Assembly (NCBI GenBank): GCA_033558025.1
Contig: JAUCEF010000011.1
Coordinates: 1,860,001 to 1,924,000, forward strand
Length of the DNA: 64,000 nt
Reading direction: 5' to 3'
From: Phytophthora sp. 'mugwort'
Lineage: Eukaryota > Oomycota > Peronosporomycetes > Peronosporales > Peronosporaceae
Of the stretch, positions 1-9,904 are shown in pieces. Numbering within the stretch: the first letter of the stretch is position 1; every line of letters begins with the position of its first letter. A program made the translations under genes and the position numbers. The notes below the pieces were generated by a model. The model was not told where the DNA came from. It searched no databases and saw nothing but the letters and a program-made list of their open reading frames with translations.

Positions 1-358
1 GAAGCACTGACGAACACCCATACGCCCCTTGGTAGCGTGAAGCTCAGCTTCTTCATCTTTCAGCGTAGCTGAGGTCCATAGCAACCGGTCCGCCGGGCGG
101 AGTAGCGTTAGCAACGCCCCAACCAAGTCGAGACGACTTAAAGTTGAACTCGGCGCTCAACACCACACTAACGCCATCTTCAAAAGAGGAAGGGTGAGTG
201 CGGAAGCCTTCCGCCCTGGTCACGCTAGTGCGGAGGCCTCCATAAAGACTGTCGCAATCACTGCCTCTGGCAGAAGATCGGCCGTCATATAAGCGATCAG
301 AGTTCGCAACTCCTGGACGAAGTCCACCAACTCTTTCTTACGCTGGCGGGTACTCAGG
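1..358 (-). pseudogene. Ty3/Gypsy gag fragment (runs off left edge)
   Basis: Read on the minus strand, this stretch gives retrotransposon-gag-like protein in shifting frames: a segment with RKKELVDFVQELRTLIA (about 260-350), then a linker, then VAMDLSYAE followed by EEAELHATKGRMGVRQC (about 5-90), which in this gag type precedes the CCHC knuckle. An in-frame stop near 215 and at least one frameshift mean it is dead. The rest of the element lies outside the window to the left. Assignment rests on remembered similarity to oomycete Gypsy gag proteins, so the family is fairly sure and the lineage is not. Confidence 0.5.
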
Positions 359-416
359 AAGCGTGGCTAAAACGTATTACTCCGTAGGCCTGCCAACTGG
401 CAGCAACTCAACTGAA

Positions 417-570
417 ACCCAACTGGTTTTCAGTTGAGTTTGCCCAGGCCCCAACTTTCACCAGCTGGCGCTCAACTTTCACCATACTTTACCGTATATA
501 CTTTGATTTGCGCGGTGCACTGGGAGCGCTGAACTGCTGGCCCGTTTACTTCGTCGATCCACCTGGATGA
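417..570. repeat. Dispersed repeat, copy 1 (LTR/leader-like)
   Basis: About 154 bp nearly identical and in the same orientation to 37960-38114. The shared part runs from AACCCAACTGGTTTTCAG to TCGATCCACCTGGATGA. In the second copy it sits directly before a gag-like reading frame, so it is best read as part of an LTR or leader of a Gypsy-type element. It is rich in CAACTG/CAGTTG words. Confidence 0.55.
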
Positions 571-1062
571 CCCTACTTCATTGGCTTCTTTATCTGAAGG
601 CCTCAGACTGAGGCTCACTAAAAGCGGGACTAGCTCCCCGGCACCAGTCACAAAGCATCTGTACCACCCGGCAAGAACCAACCTTTCCAGTTTGTTGACT
701 AAGCCAGCGCCAAGCGCATTGGCATGCACACGGTGGATGCATCTACGAGAGCTGACAATAACAACTCCGACACGAGCAGTGGTGTTTGCTGCTCGTCTGC
801 TCCGCCTACCAAGGTTTGATAACGCAACACGCTAACTTAGTCAGCAGCTTTGTCTAAAACCGCCTTGCGAGAGAGCTACACTTTCGTGACTATAGCAAGG
901 CGCGCTTCATCTAAAACCTCAGGTCAGAAGCATTTATGTATTTGAGAAGGGTTCACAAGACATCTGTTCTCGGACGACAGTTGAGCAACTGTTAGCCATC
1001 AGTTGAGCACCAACTGAACTGTCTATAAACGTTTTCGTTCAGTTGGCAATTGAGACAAAAAT
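571..1062. other. No gene recognised; CAGTTG-rich stretch
   Basis: No convincing coding sequence. Around 975-1050 there are several CAGTTG/CAACTG words, as in the repeat at 417-570, so this is probably more of the same retroelement. The mariner element is inserted at its right end. Confidence 0.4.
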
Positions 1063-2645
1063 TACTACTCCGTTTCAGATCTTTAGATAGATTATTGAAA
1101 TAGGTTGTTTCACAACTTTAGGTTGATCTCTCATTACTGTTCACTATGGTTAAATCTGCCAAACTTGACCTGATCACACACAAACGAGGCGGTGCAAGGA
1201 CTGCACTGAATGCGGCGGGGAAGTCGTCCCTCCAGTTCCACATTGCCGCTCGCTAAATGCCGAGACTTGAAGTCGTTGTTGCCTTCCGCAGCGACACAGC
1301 TGTCCATGCTGCACTGCACAGTCACTAACGTTGTGTTCAGCGTTGAAGACGGGATTGTGTCGTACGCATTTTTAACGCTGGCCACAAGCTCTTTCAGCGT
1401 GCTCGCCGTCTCCAGCTGCTGACGTGCTTGAATAGCGTTGCAAATGGAGAGGTCGAACACGTTTAAGTCAGGGATGTTAGGAGGATGGAATCGCAGCTGG
1501 ACATTGCATCCATATGCATCTACCGCCGCCCTCAGCACAGCATTGTCTGGGGTAATGTGAGCGGGGGCGTTGTCCTGGTTGATGACAATAAGCTCTCCAC
1601 TCAAAACTCCAGGTCGCTTGGCTCTGATCGCTCGCAGGACCTCTCAACCAACATCTCCCTGTATGTAAAATTGTTTATCGACTTCTCCTTCGGCACAAGC
1701 GTGCTTGCTGGTCGGTAGCGACTACTACGCTGCGCTGATTCGTGGGTCAAACAAGCGCATAGGCCAATTTTGTCGTCGAAGGACTCCCCAGTGCATGACC
1801 TTTGAAAAGTGTTGTTTGCTGCGCACGCGTCGAGTAGGGACTATCTCATCAGGAAGGATGACGTAGCGCCGCTTCACCGTGGCCATGTAGAATAGCTTCT
1901 CACCCACGTGGATGACGACATCCATTGAGTCAAAAACATGATCGACGGGTCGACGTGGCCCGCACAGAACTTCAAGCACGCTCCTTAGTGGCGTCGGTCA
2001 GCACAGGCTTGACGACGATGGTTCCAACGCGAATATTGCCGATCTTAAGCTCTCGAAAAAGGGTTGTTAGAGAGAGGTCACATGCTGCTGCTGTGGCGCA
2101 TAACGCGCTACTCTGCTGGGGTGTAACGACGATCAAGCTCGCGAGCACGGTCGACTTTCCGCCTACCGCTCTTTTGTTTGCGCGAGGGTGCCGAAAACAC
2201 ACCGGTGGCCTTGAATTTCTTGTTGGACCGGCTCCAAATGCGGTGGCTTGTCTGCGTGGAAGTGCCGACAATTCCGTGAGAGATCCGTTCTTCGGCTTGT
2301 CGCCCGCTGTGCAGCGCAGGGGGGGGGGGGGTAGTACGCGGTCCCGTTCGTGGTCGGTGAAGCAGGTTCGTGGCGAAGGCGGTCAAGAAGTAGGGCCACA
2401 GAGGAGGCGGTTCGTTTCAGCGGGGGTGGGCGAAATCGTTTATGCCAAGCTGGATCTAAATGACAAGCTGCCTCCATGGCTTGTTGTGGCATTACTTTTA
2501 CAATCTCAGCTGAGCTCCGCACACCATTCGATTCGACTAGATCGGGCGCCTCTAATCCTGTCGGTTAGATGCAGTAGACCGCAGGCTTTCTCCTATTGCG
2601 ACTGGTTAGTTGATATTATATCTAAAGATCTGAAACGGAATAGTA
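1063..2645. mobile_element. Tc1/mariner element with intact terminal inverted repeats
   Basis: Inverted repeats of 27 bp at 1063-1089 and 2619-2645 differ at one base (left TACTACTCCGTTTCAG, right complement TACTATTCCGTTTCAG). Both begin with TA, the expected mariner target duplication, giving an element of about 1.58 kb. It contains one decayed transposase on the minus strand. On its right it interrupts a Copia reverse-transcriptase remnant (2646-2842, minus). Ends and size are complete; only the coding sequence is dead, so it could be mobilised only in trans. Confidence 0.85.
1134..2480 (-). pseudogene. Mariner-type transposase, frameshifted
   Basis: DDE transposase remnant, N to C on the minus strand. 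A helix-turn-helix part at about 2390-2110 contains RIWSR and KKFKATGVFSAPSRK. A middle part at about 2110-1972 contains LSLTTLFRELKIGNIRVGT. The catalytic core lies at 1979-1725 (HVGEKLFYMATVKRRY, VRSKQHFSKVM) and 1604-1134 (VINQDNAPAHI, FHPPNIPDLNVFDL). The second and third acidic sites (QDN, PDLN) are visible; the first, normally an Asp before E-K-x-F, is Gly in HVGEKLF. The pieces lie in several frames and the helix-turn-helix region holds a long G run (2320-2330), so no functional protein is possible. It is the only gene of the element that encloses it. Confidence 0.8.
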
Positions 2646-3560
2646 CCAATAGGTTCATTCAAGAGCGCAGTTACGAAGTCCGTATGACGAGCGCTCATCC
2701 CGCTTGTAAGCACCTTCTTGTCTTTGGACCGCTTAACCAGTTCCCAAGTTTTGTTTACCATCAATTCTTTGTGCTCCTTTTCGAGAGCTTTGATCCACTC
2801 CCAGCACCAGCCGCAGCCAATGCCACCTCCTGGACAGTCTGAGGCTCCATCAAAGTATTCACGGCCTCAATCACCGGTCTAGCAGGTAGATCGACTTCGA
2901 AGTCTCAGTACTTTAGGTTTGGTCATCGTATTCTACTCGAACGCCGAGAGGGTTCGGCAATATCGCTCAGCTCCTATTCATCTTCGTAGCTAAGAGCATT
3001 AGCGACTTCACGTTTTGGAGTTGCAGAATCGCCAAAAGCAATAGGAACTGACGTCTTACCCTCGAGATCATCTTCTTCTTCTTCAGCTGTATCAGCGAGG
3101 TAACCCCCGCCAATCTTACCGTCAAGCGCTCTCTCTCCCACCAAAGGTGAAGTTCCTCGTGCCACAAGCTGGCGACCATTAATATGACAGCTGTTAAACC
3201 ACACTCCGCAGGTCTGGCAGATCCTGATCGACATCAGCTTCAATGTATGATCCGCGGAGGGTTAACCCCACGTACTAACGGCCGATCTCCCGCCACAGCA
3301 GGAGAAGAAACCCCAAGACTACTCAACGGAGCTTCGACAGACACACCTGCGCAAGCCGGAATCTACACTTCAGCGTGAAAACAGTTGTTCCTCTGCATCT
3401 ATCTTGTCGACAAGAGCCGATTCGGCGCGTATGGCGTTCATCACTTGGGTAGCAGTGGGCACCGGGCGATCTGGCAACTAACTGAATTAGAATTAGAACA
3501 TTTTGTTGCACTTCCTAACCGTTCAGTCTGTTGATCGCCGTCTCGAGTAGCACCCCAAAC
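2646..3560 (-). pseudogene. Ty1/Copia pol remnant (linker and start of RT)
   Basis: At 2842-2690 the minus strand reads WIKALEKEHKELMVNKTWEL, the typical start of Copia reverse transcriptase, then a shortened FVTALLNEP. The mariner element cuts it off at 2645. Further upstream (2920-3000) is an acidic Ser/Arg linker with ELSDIAEPSR-like sequence, and at 3243-2974 a reading frame with an EEEEDDLEG stretch. Gag-like or protease-like sequence extends to about 3560 in broken frames. Everything upstream of about 2920 is also present in the inverted copy at 47.8-48.37 kb. Frames are disrupted throughout. Confidence 0.6.
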
Positions 3561-5350
3561 CACGTAGAATCTTAAGCAGTATCTCAATCACCAAAAATGT
3601 TGTCGCTAATGTGTAACTGCGCTCTGCGTTCTCTTCAATTGCAGACAAAACGCCACCTGAAGTCTCAATATCTTCCCATATTCATGGTCATCTTCTCCAG
3701 ATCTTTCTTCATGTCAGCGAGTTCATCGAGTATTGCGCGAACCAGCCCCCATGCTAGCGTCTTGGTGTCCATTCTTGCGGCACTACACCAAGAGTGCTAG
3801 ATGTGGTTTACGTGTGGTTATACATACACCTGTGCGCTGTACATTTACGACGTAGCCACGCCATTTAAGCGTCCTTCATAAAAAATTACCGTTCCTCAGC
3901 TGTTTTTGCGGTTGCTGTACGCTGTAAGGTTGCTTTTTATTGTCGTATTGTTGTGTTATTGGTGCTGTAGCGCCATTCCGTTAAGCTAGTATTTCTTTTA
4001 AGAAAACAGCAAAGAAAGCAGATAAACGTATAATGCGATCAGAAGATGACAAATCATATTTTATTGTCATGCATTTGAGACGTTCGTAAACTTGTTGCAG
4101 GACTTATCGTGGGTTCTTCCTTGCGATCTCAATTCAGAAGTTCTATCTAGTAGATAATCCTCGCCAGCTACAGATGGAGGCCTTTTTGCCTACAAATTAA
4201 AGACCAAACTTCAGTTATACACGCCGTCGTACGCGTCGTCTGTACCGAAGTAGCTGTACCGATAGTTGTCCGCGTTGTCAGGTCAAATGCTGGCATTTCA
4301 TTCACACACGATCTGTCCAAACGCTCGAGATCCCCGCCATCACGCACCTTCATCCTGCACGTTCCACTATACGGATCGCTTACAAACATCTGCGTTGTCG
4401 TCACAGTGCCATGCGCAGCATACTCGAAGGCGATCAGCTCCTTCTGCTCGCCCTAAGTACATTCAGCAGATATTCGGCGTATTTGTTAGGGGTCTGAGGG
4501 TCCAACTTTCCATTCATTAGTAGAACGCTTGCTTGGCTTGGAATCCTAGCTGTTTTGTTCCAGTATTGATCATGCTGGTAAACGATTCGATTGGCGTCAG
4601 AATTGCCAACGTTGAATTCGTCACATGACGCTGACTTTTCTTTCGAGAAAGCAGAGTATTGTGATCCCATGGAGAAAAAACCTCCTCCAGAACTCATTTT
4701 TGCGTCCGGGAATCGAGTTTTCAACTCTGACATGGACAGCAATGGCGACTCCATCATCTCGGAACAGACGATGAGGCTGTAGAGCAGTGTTGATCCGAAC
4801 GCGCTGTCTTGGGTTGTGGCTTTAGCATTTGCGCGGACAGTCATGAAGAATTGTGTCAGAATATCGATGCCATCCGGAGCGCATCGTTCGAGTCGATAAA
4901 CAACTGCTGGGATCAGTGTTTGCGTGTTCGAATCCATCAAAACAATACCTATAACGGATCGTAGAACAGAGGATGGTTAACTGCTGCTGGGTTCTCCTGT
5001 GCCCGCGTTTACTAACGCAGCACAGGTCGAGTTGGGATCCTGGTCAAATTGATCAATAACAGCTTGAAAGGTGTTATTGAGGCTGTTGGACTGGAAACGG
5101 GCCGTGCAGTTGCTGTCTTTTTCAAAAATTGCCAAAACAGCATCTCTCCTCGCGAAAGTCACTATCCCACCTTCACATGTAGCTGAACTCGTCAGCAGGT
5201 GCGCCAGAAGTTGTAGAGATGCCGTCTACCACATATCCAGTCACAGCGGCAGGAGCGAGATGCATGAACCTTTCCACGAGCATCGTGCCATAGCTCGCAC
5301 CATACACAATAGTATCAGCGCCGTTCGTGTACTTGAGATAAAAGTTGCGA
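2920..5350 (-). repeat. Large inverted duplication, arm A
   Basis: This segment is present again in inverse orientation at about 45915-48370, about 98% identical by eye. It runs from the middle of the S33 peptidase pseudogene, through an untranslated kilobase, into the Copia remnant. Differences include single substitutions, a 6-bp indel near 3490/47803, and a pair of compensating 1-bp indels in the peptidase. Homology stops at the GACNACTGCTGC end (5350/45915) and near CGAGTAGNATACGATGACCA (2920/48367). Confidence 0.9.
3561..4167. other. Inside duplication arm A, no clear gene
   Basis: Between the peptidase and the Copia remnant. On the minus strand 3790-3680 gives a short coding-like stretch beginning MDTKTLAWGLVRAILDE that soon meets a stop; it is shared with arm B (47516 on). 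The remainder (3800-4167) is AT-rich with no recognisable product. Confidence 0.4.
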
Positions 5351-5994
5351 GGTCGGTGCAGCAGTCGTCTTGGAGAAAGACGCCATGTCACCAAATTTGA
5401 TTTGCAGGTCTTCGGCGCATGCAGGAACTTCCGACGGCTCAATTTGATTGCCCCAAAAGCACCCTGTGGTGGTCACCTGCGCAGCGACACAATCAAGCAA
5501 TGTACTGCGCCCTGTGCCGCGGTGATCCATCGTGTACACATTTACTGCCCCTTCCAGCTCGGAGTGCAAAATCGCCATCGCGGATTCCACTACGGTCCAA
5601 GATTGATTCAGAAAGAAAACGCGTTAGTAAATGGTTGCAACTAGTGCAGACGGGATTGACAATACTTATGGTCGGTGGACGAGATACCAGGACCAGCTTG
5701 CAGCATCCACATGTTGGAGGCGGTGTCAGTGCCTGTCAAAGCTGGCAAACGCTTCACAAGATGTCGACATTTGGGCTTACGCCCCCCCCCCGGAGTCTCA
5801 CAAATTCCAGGGTAGCACAATAGCGCGCTGTACACAGCATACTGCCCATCTTGGCCAGTAGAGCTACCTTCATCCGAGAAGGTGTACTTTGAGCACGGGT
5901 ACCAACCATTCAGATCGCTTTTCGACGTTGCATTGGACGCGGCGGAGGCCTGAATGGCTAATGTTGCCAATACAATCGCGTAGCGGTGCTGCAT
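4168..5994 (-). pseudogene. Secreted S33-family peptidase (alpha/beta hydrolase), decayed
   Basis: The family comprises prolyl/tripeptidyl-aminopeptidase-like serine hydrolases. A signal peptide is encoded at 5994 (MQHRYAIVLATLAIQASA). Next come an oxyanion-type LQAGPG at about 5690, DHRGTGRSTLLDC at 5530, the nucleophile elbow GASYGTM at about 5300, the acid site NGKLDPQTP at about 4510, and the catalytic His in AAHGTVTTTQMF at about 4410. Lesions: the donor of an otherwise good intron (5686-5590; TACTAAC branch site, TAG acceptor) reads ATAAGT instead of GTAAGT; a frameshift at about 5338; TGA at about 5173; TAA at about 4977; and a frameshift at about 4440. All lesions within the duplicated part are shared with the copy at 45.9-47.1 kb. 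Only this copy keeps the N-terminal half. Confidence 0.8.
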
Positions 5995-7031
5995 ATCACT
6001 CGCGAGGACTCGAGGAGTAGGTAGTTGAGTTGCAAGTTGACAGCAAAAGAGGAAATGCGACTATATCTAGTGTTCCAGTTCACATGATCACTCGAGGCTC
6101 GCATGACAAAAGCAAAGCTATCGCGCGATGGGGCTTTGCACCGCTTGCGGAAATAGACTTCACTGGAAAGTGGCTAGAAAAAATTCGTTGTCATAACTTT
6201 GGGAACGTTCGACGCCACAATAAATTCCTGTACCGGTTCCGTTTAGCACAGATTTTGGCACCAAGAGATGCAGAATACACACTAAAGGATAAACTGCAGC
6301 GTAAAGCGCCCTCTACCCAACGCATGCTGCAAGTAGTCACAGGAAACATGTGTGGTATTTGCGGAGGCGGTCCAGCGCCGAGCTCCTCAGCGAGCCGCGG
6401 ACGACGTCCACCTGGACAATAAATAACTCTCTCTCTCGCCTGCGAGTGCTCTATTTTTTTCACGAGAAACACCTAAGATATAATTATGGAAATAGTATAA
6501 AGATAGTTTTCTCGTTAATGATAGCGTCTGGAACCACAGTACCGGTACATGGACATGTATTGAGCCGAGCGTAGTCCGGTAGAGACTAGCTGACAGAATG
6601 GAAATTCTAAAGAGCTGAGTACTTTTTGTGTGTGGGGGTATGTGGTGGTGGTGGGGGGGGGGGGCGTAATCATCATGTGTGAACCTTTCGTTTTAAACCG
6701 ACGCAACCATTATACTACTCCGTTCAGAATACTTGTCTTCTTAGAGTATGTAATCTGGTCGTATACAAGTACTGTACTCCGTTCCGGATCAATTGCACGT
6801 TTCGAGGTGATTGCTGTTCAGCATATTACGTTACAAGACAGCTGGCTCGGAAAAGTACACAGCAGCTTTATGTGACCATCGGATCGAAAGGGGAAGGCGT
6901 CCCTCCCGCTCAAGCTTAGCTTTCTTCATGTGTCTAGGCTGGTACCCGTTGACTCCGTGCTGCTGGATGACCTGATCCATCGAGTTCTGTACGCTATGAG
7001 GGTGCAGTTTCCAGTAAGACTCGGTGACTAT
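5995..7031. other. No gene recognised
   Basis: Upstream flank of the peptidase pseudogene. It contains a 390-bp open frame (6030-6422, +) with no recognisable domain, a GT/G-rich run at 6640-6663, and two short TACTACTCCGTTC / TACTCCGTTCC sequences (about 6713 and 6776) that resemble mariner terminal repeats without a transposase between them. Confidence 0.35.
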
Positions 7032-7140
7032 GACGAGGCACACAACATCTTGTGCACAGGAAGTGCGACTTCCGGAGAGTATACAAACTCCCAGTGAACG
7101 GCAGTTCACAAGTCTATGGTCTGAGGAGACTGTTAGCAAA
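7032..7140. repeat. Dispersed 109-bp repeat, copy 1
   Basis: Matches 29263-29370 in the same orientation at roughly 88-90% by eye. Shared words include ACTTCCGGAGAGTATACAAA and AACGGCAGTTCACAAGTCT. It is not obviously coding and is probably an LTR or untranslated piece of one retroelement family. Confidence 0.6.
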
Positions 7141-7223
7141 ATACTGCATCGCCCCCCTGTCCTAAGGGAACTGCAATGTACACAGCTTGTGGTAAGGTTA
7201 TTCACAATCACAAGAATTGGTTG

Positions 7224-7443
7224 CTAAAATGTACTACTCCGTAGGTCTGCCAACTGAACTTTTTGTTCTGCAAAAGGAAAATGCTGCATGTCTGTTCTCA
7301 ACCTCTGAGTCAGACAGGTACCAGTAGTCCGGATGCACAAACACGTCAACACACATCCACAACACTGGCTTATTCTGGCTTTGGCTGAAACGATTCGCGG
7401 GAGCGTGAAGCGCAATCTTGTCGGCACATCTCACGGTAGCCAT
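7224..7443 (-). pseudogene. Possible mariner transposase scrap
   Basis: Minus-strand sequence includes VDVFVHPDYWYLSDSEVENRHAA, which has the spacing of the mariner core around the first catalytic Asp, and the unit begins at TACTACTCCGTAGGTCTGCC (7230), a mariner-TIR-like end also present at 369-388. No second end was found. The assignment is weak; it may be a MITE or chance. Confidence 0.25.
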
Positions 7444-8028
7444 CGGTTATCCTGGCCTTCGGGTCCCGGTGAGGTGGATGCACAAGCAGCGAAGGAGGGG
7501 GGGGGGGGGATTGGTGTCTCGACCCGAAGCTCGGTCTTGGTTTGAATCCCGATTGCTAACTTGCGGATCGACATTTGCGCGAGCATGGCTACTTGGGTTC
7601 TTTCGTGGACGAGGCGGTGTGGAACTTGGGCTACTTCGATTTGGTGCTGGGCGTTCCGGAACAGCCGAGGGTGATTTTAGACGCACTGCGAAGATGTAGT
7701 GGTGGGACGCTGGGCACGAGAGCTTAGACCCTGGGCAGCGGGGACTGGTGATCGGAGCTTGTCCATCTCGCTTTGGAAGTGAGCCAGTGGTCATGTGGTC
7801 ACGTACTGAAATTCTGTTAATCCAAGTGGTACCAAGTACCACTTACGGCAAGGTAACGTAGCATGGCTACACTGGTGTTACCTTCGTGTAACCCCGTTAC
7901 ACGCTCCCCCTCTAAACCGTGGACACAGAGTATCCACGAGGGTCTGATTGCATCAATCTCAATAGGCCAGGAACCTTCCGCTCCAGGAGCGTTTCACTGT
8001 CCGTTCCGCATCGAGTTCTCACATTCAG
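7444..8028. other. Probable Gypsy LTR/leader region before gag
   Basis: It contains a G12 run at 7499-7510, a coding-like plus-strand stretch at about 7560-7690 of unknown type, and at 7800-7910 an LTR-like sequence with the palindromic TGTAACCCCGTTACA just upstream of the gag-like frame that starts at 8029. LTR boundaries could not be fixed. Confidence 0.3.
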
Positions 8029-9799
8029 ATGTCCACATTCAATTGGCCTTTTGACCTCCCTCGTTCGCCTCGCGACAACAGCTCTCGACGCGGGCTAAGC
8101 CCATCTGTGTCCCCGACACCTTCGTCGTCTCCGTCGTCCCGTCCGGGAGAGGTTTCTGACTACGCGCCATCAGTAGCCGCGAGGCTCTCGGTATTTGGGT
8201 ATCACTCCGTGCACAAGCGTCTATACGATCAGAAGACCATGAATGGAGGCGGCGAAGCGGCTGGAAGCAGTACCACGTGCGATTTGCGCGAAGCACCCTC
8301 TTTGCCGACCTTGAGGAAGGTAAAGAAGAGGTCGACTGCACTGAGTCCGTGACCGGTAGTCGCCCTGTCCGCTCGCCGAGCCCGCGCCCGCGCCGCCAAC
8401 TCCGCGCTCCGAATCCTTTCGAGATCTCGACACCACGAGTCCTGCGCAAAGCGCCTCCGCTACCTTCGCGGGGGACGGAAGATTATTCCATGGGATCTGG
8501 TGTCCATAAAATCCTTTGGACGAAGTCCAGGAACAACAGGTTGCTAATGCTCCGCAGCTCCCACGCTCGAGGCAGCCTATGGCTCGGCCATTACTTACCC
8601 CGTCACGTCGTGACTATGGCTACGGGCTTCACGATCCAAGCGAAGTGGCTCGCCGAGCACCGTCGGAGTTGCTGAACATGTATGTGATTGGGCCGGCGGC
8701 ACTACGCCTGACGAGCTCGCTGCGCTAGAGTCTATCCGACAGAAATATTTGGCTCATCAAGTGACTACGCAGCGCGAGTATCGTGAGCGCCTACAAGTGC
8801 AAGCTTGGCACGGCTCGGCCCCACCGATGCGGACTTATCCAGTGGTGCTCCGGTCAGTAGAGACGTCTTGGGAAGACGAGGCTCAGTTCCAGAGCTGGGT
8901 CGCAGTAGCCCGCAAGCTCGCTTCCATTGATGCCCTTCGGGCTAGTTCCGTGAAACTGATGTTCGAGTCGAACGTAGACTCCGTTTCGAGTTCGCGAAAC
9001 TGAAGGCGATGCGCCAGTTTCCCAGTGCCTACTGACCTCGCCCCGAGAGCTCTGTCGCACTCGGTGCTTCTGCTGTCACCGCCAGCGGCTCTCACGCACG
9101 TGAGGCCGCCCCTCTCCAAGACCAAAGCGACAGCTCTGCTCCTGTCTTGCCCCCATCCCCACCCCCACCGCGGCTATTGCCGTGAAGCGCCAGGAGAGCG
9201 GTGCCTCGGTCACTGGCCCTCGGGGCTCTGCTGATCGCGTCGATCGAAAGCGTCCACGACGTCAGGGCAATCTTGCCGGATGGGAACCTCGCACTCCCAG
9301 GAGTTTTGTGAGTGAGGATAACCCCTCCACTTCTTCAGATATTAGGTACGACCCTGGCGACGACTCCGCGCCACTAAGCTCTCCACATGATAGTGAGAAG
9401 CTCCCTGATCATCGAGCAACAGCAGCGGAGGTCGATGACCAGCTGGATCCTCGCGCGAGTCGCAGTGATCTGCTACCGGTCGAGAGGCGGGTGCAGACCC
9501 TGTTTGACTCGCTGCAGTGGGCGACGAGTCACCGGGACCGTCTCGCTGACGAGATCGATGCCGTGCATTATCGAGTCGACTGGTTTCAGTCATCTGCCTC
9601 GGTTGCCAACCGCCTGGAGCTCCTGGAGCAGCCCTCTGCTCGTTGCTTCGTAACGCTGGACCGTTCGCTCGCTGAGCTACATGGCCAGTTGGACCGCCTC
9701 GTGCGCCTCCCAGCGGTTTGGTCAGCCACCGGCTTTGGCTCCAAGGCCTCCGCGCGCATCCGAGCCGGGTCTCGATATGGCTCAAGGAAGCCTACGTAA
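8029..9799 (+). pseudogene. Gypsy gag-like region, frameshifted
   Basis: It starts MSTFNWPFDLPRSPRD at 8029 and continues in shifting frames. A Ser/Pro/Arg-rich N-terminus (8029-8350) is followed by a helical stretch with REYRERLQVQAWHGS and WVAVARKLASIDALRAS (8740-9003), then a 205-aa open frame (9182-9799) that is basic and Ser-rich first and coiled-coil-like later (ERRVQTLFDSLQW, LAELHGQLDRLVRL). No zinc knuckle or protease was seen. The layout and lack of introns fit retroelement gag; the family assignment is inference. It runs head-on into a minus-strand pol remnant at about 9.9 kb, so the two belong to different copies or an inverted element. Confidence 0.4.
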
Positions 9800-9904
9800 A
9801 ACACGGGGTGTGTATGCATCTTCTTCGGAAAATTGAGCGTGTACGCAAGGCCCTAACTGGCCACGACCTTAAAAGACCCAATGAAGCGTGGGCGCAACTT
9901 AGTC

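Noticed and set aside
1925..2842. 305-codon plus-strand frame
   Set aside because: It spans the mariner end and a Copia piece, both coding on the opposite strand; a chance open frame.
9342..9785. 147-codon minus-strand frame opposite the gag-like region
   Set aside because: Mirror of a biased plus-strand coding sequence; Arg/Ser/Pro composition without motifs.
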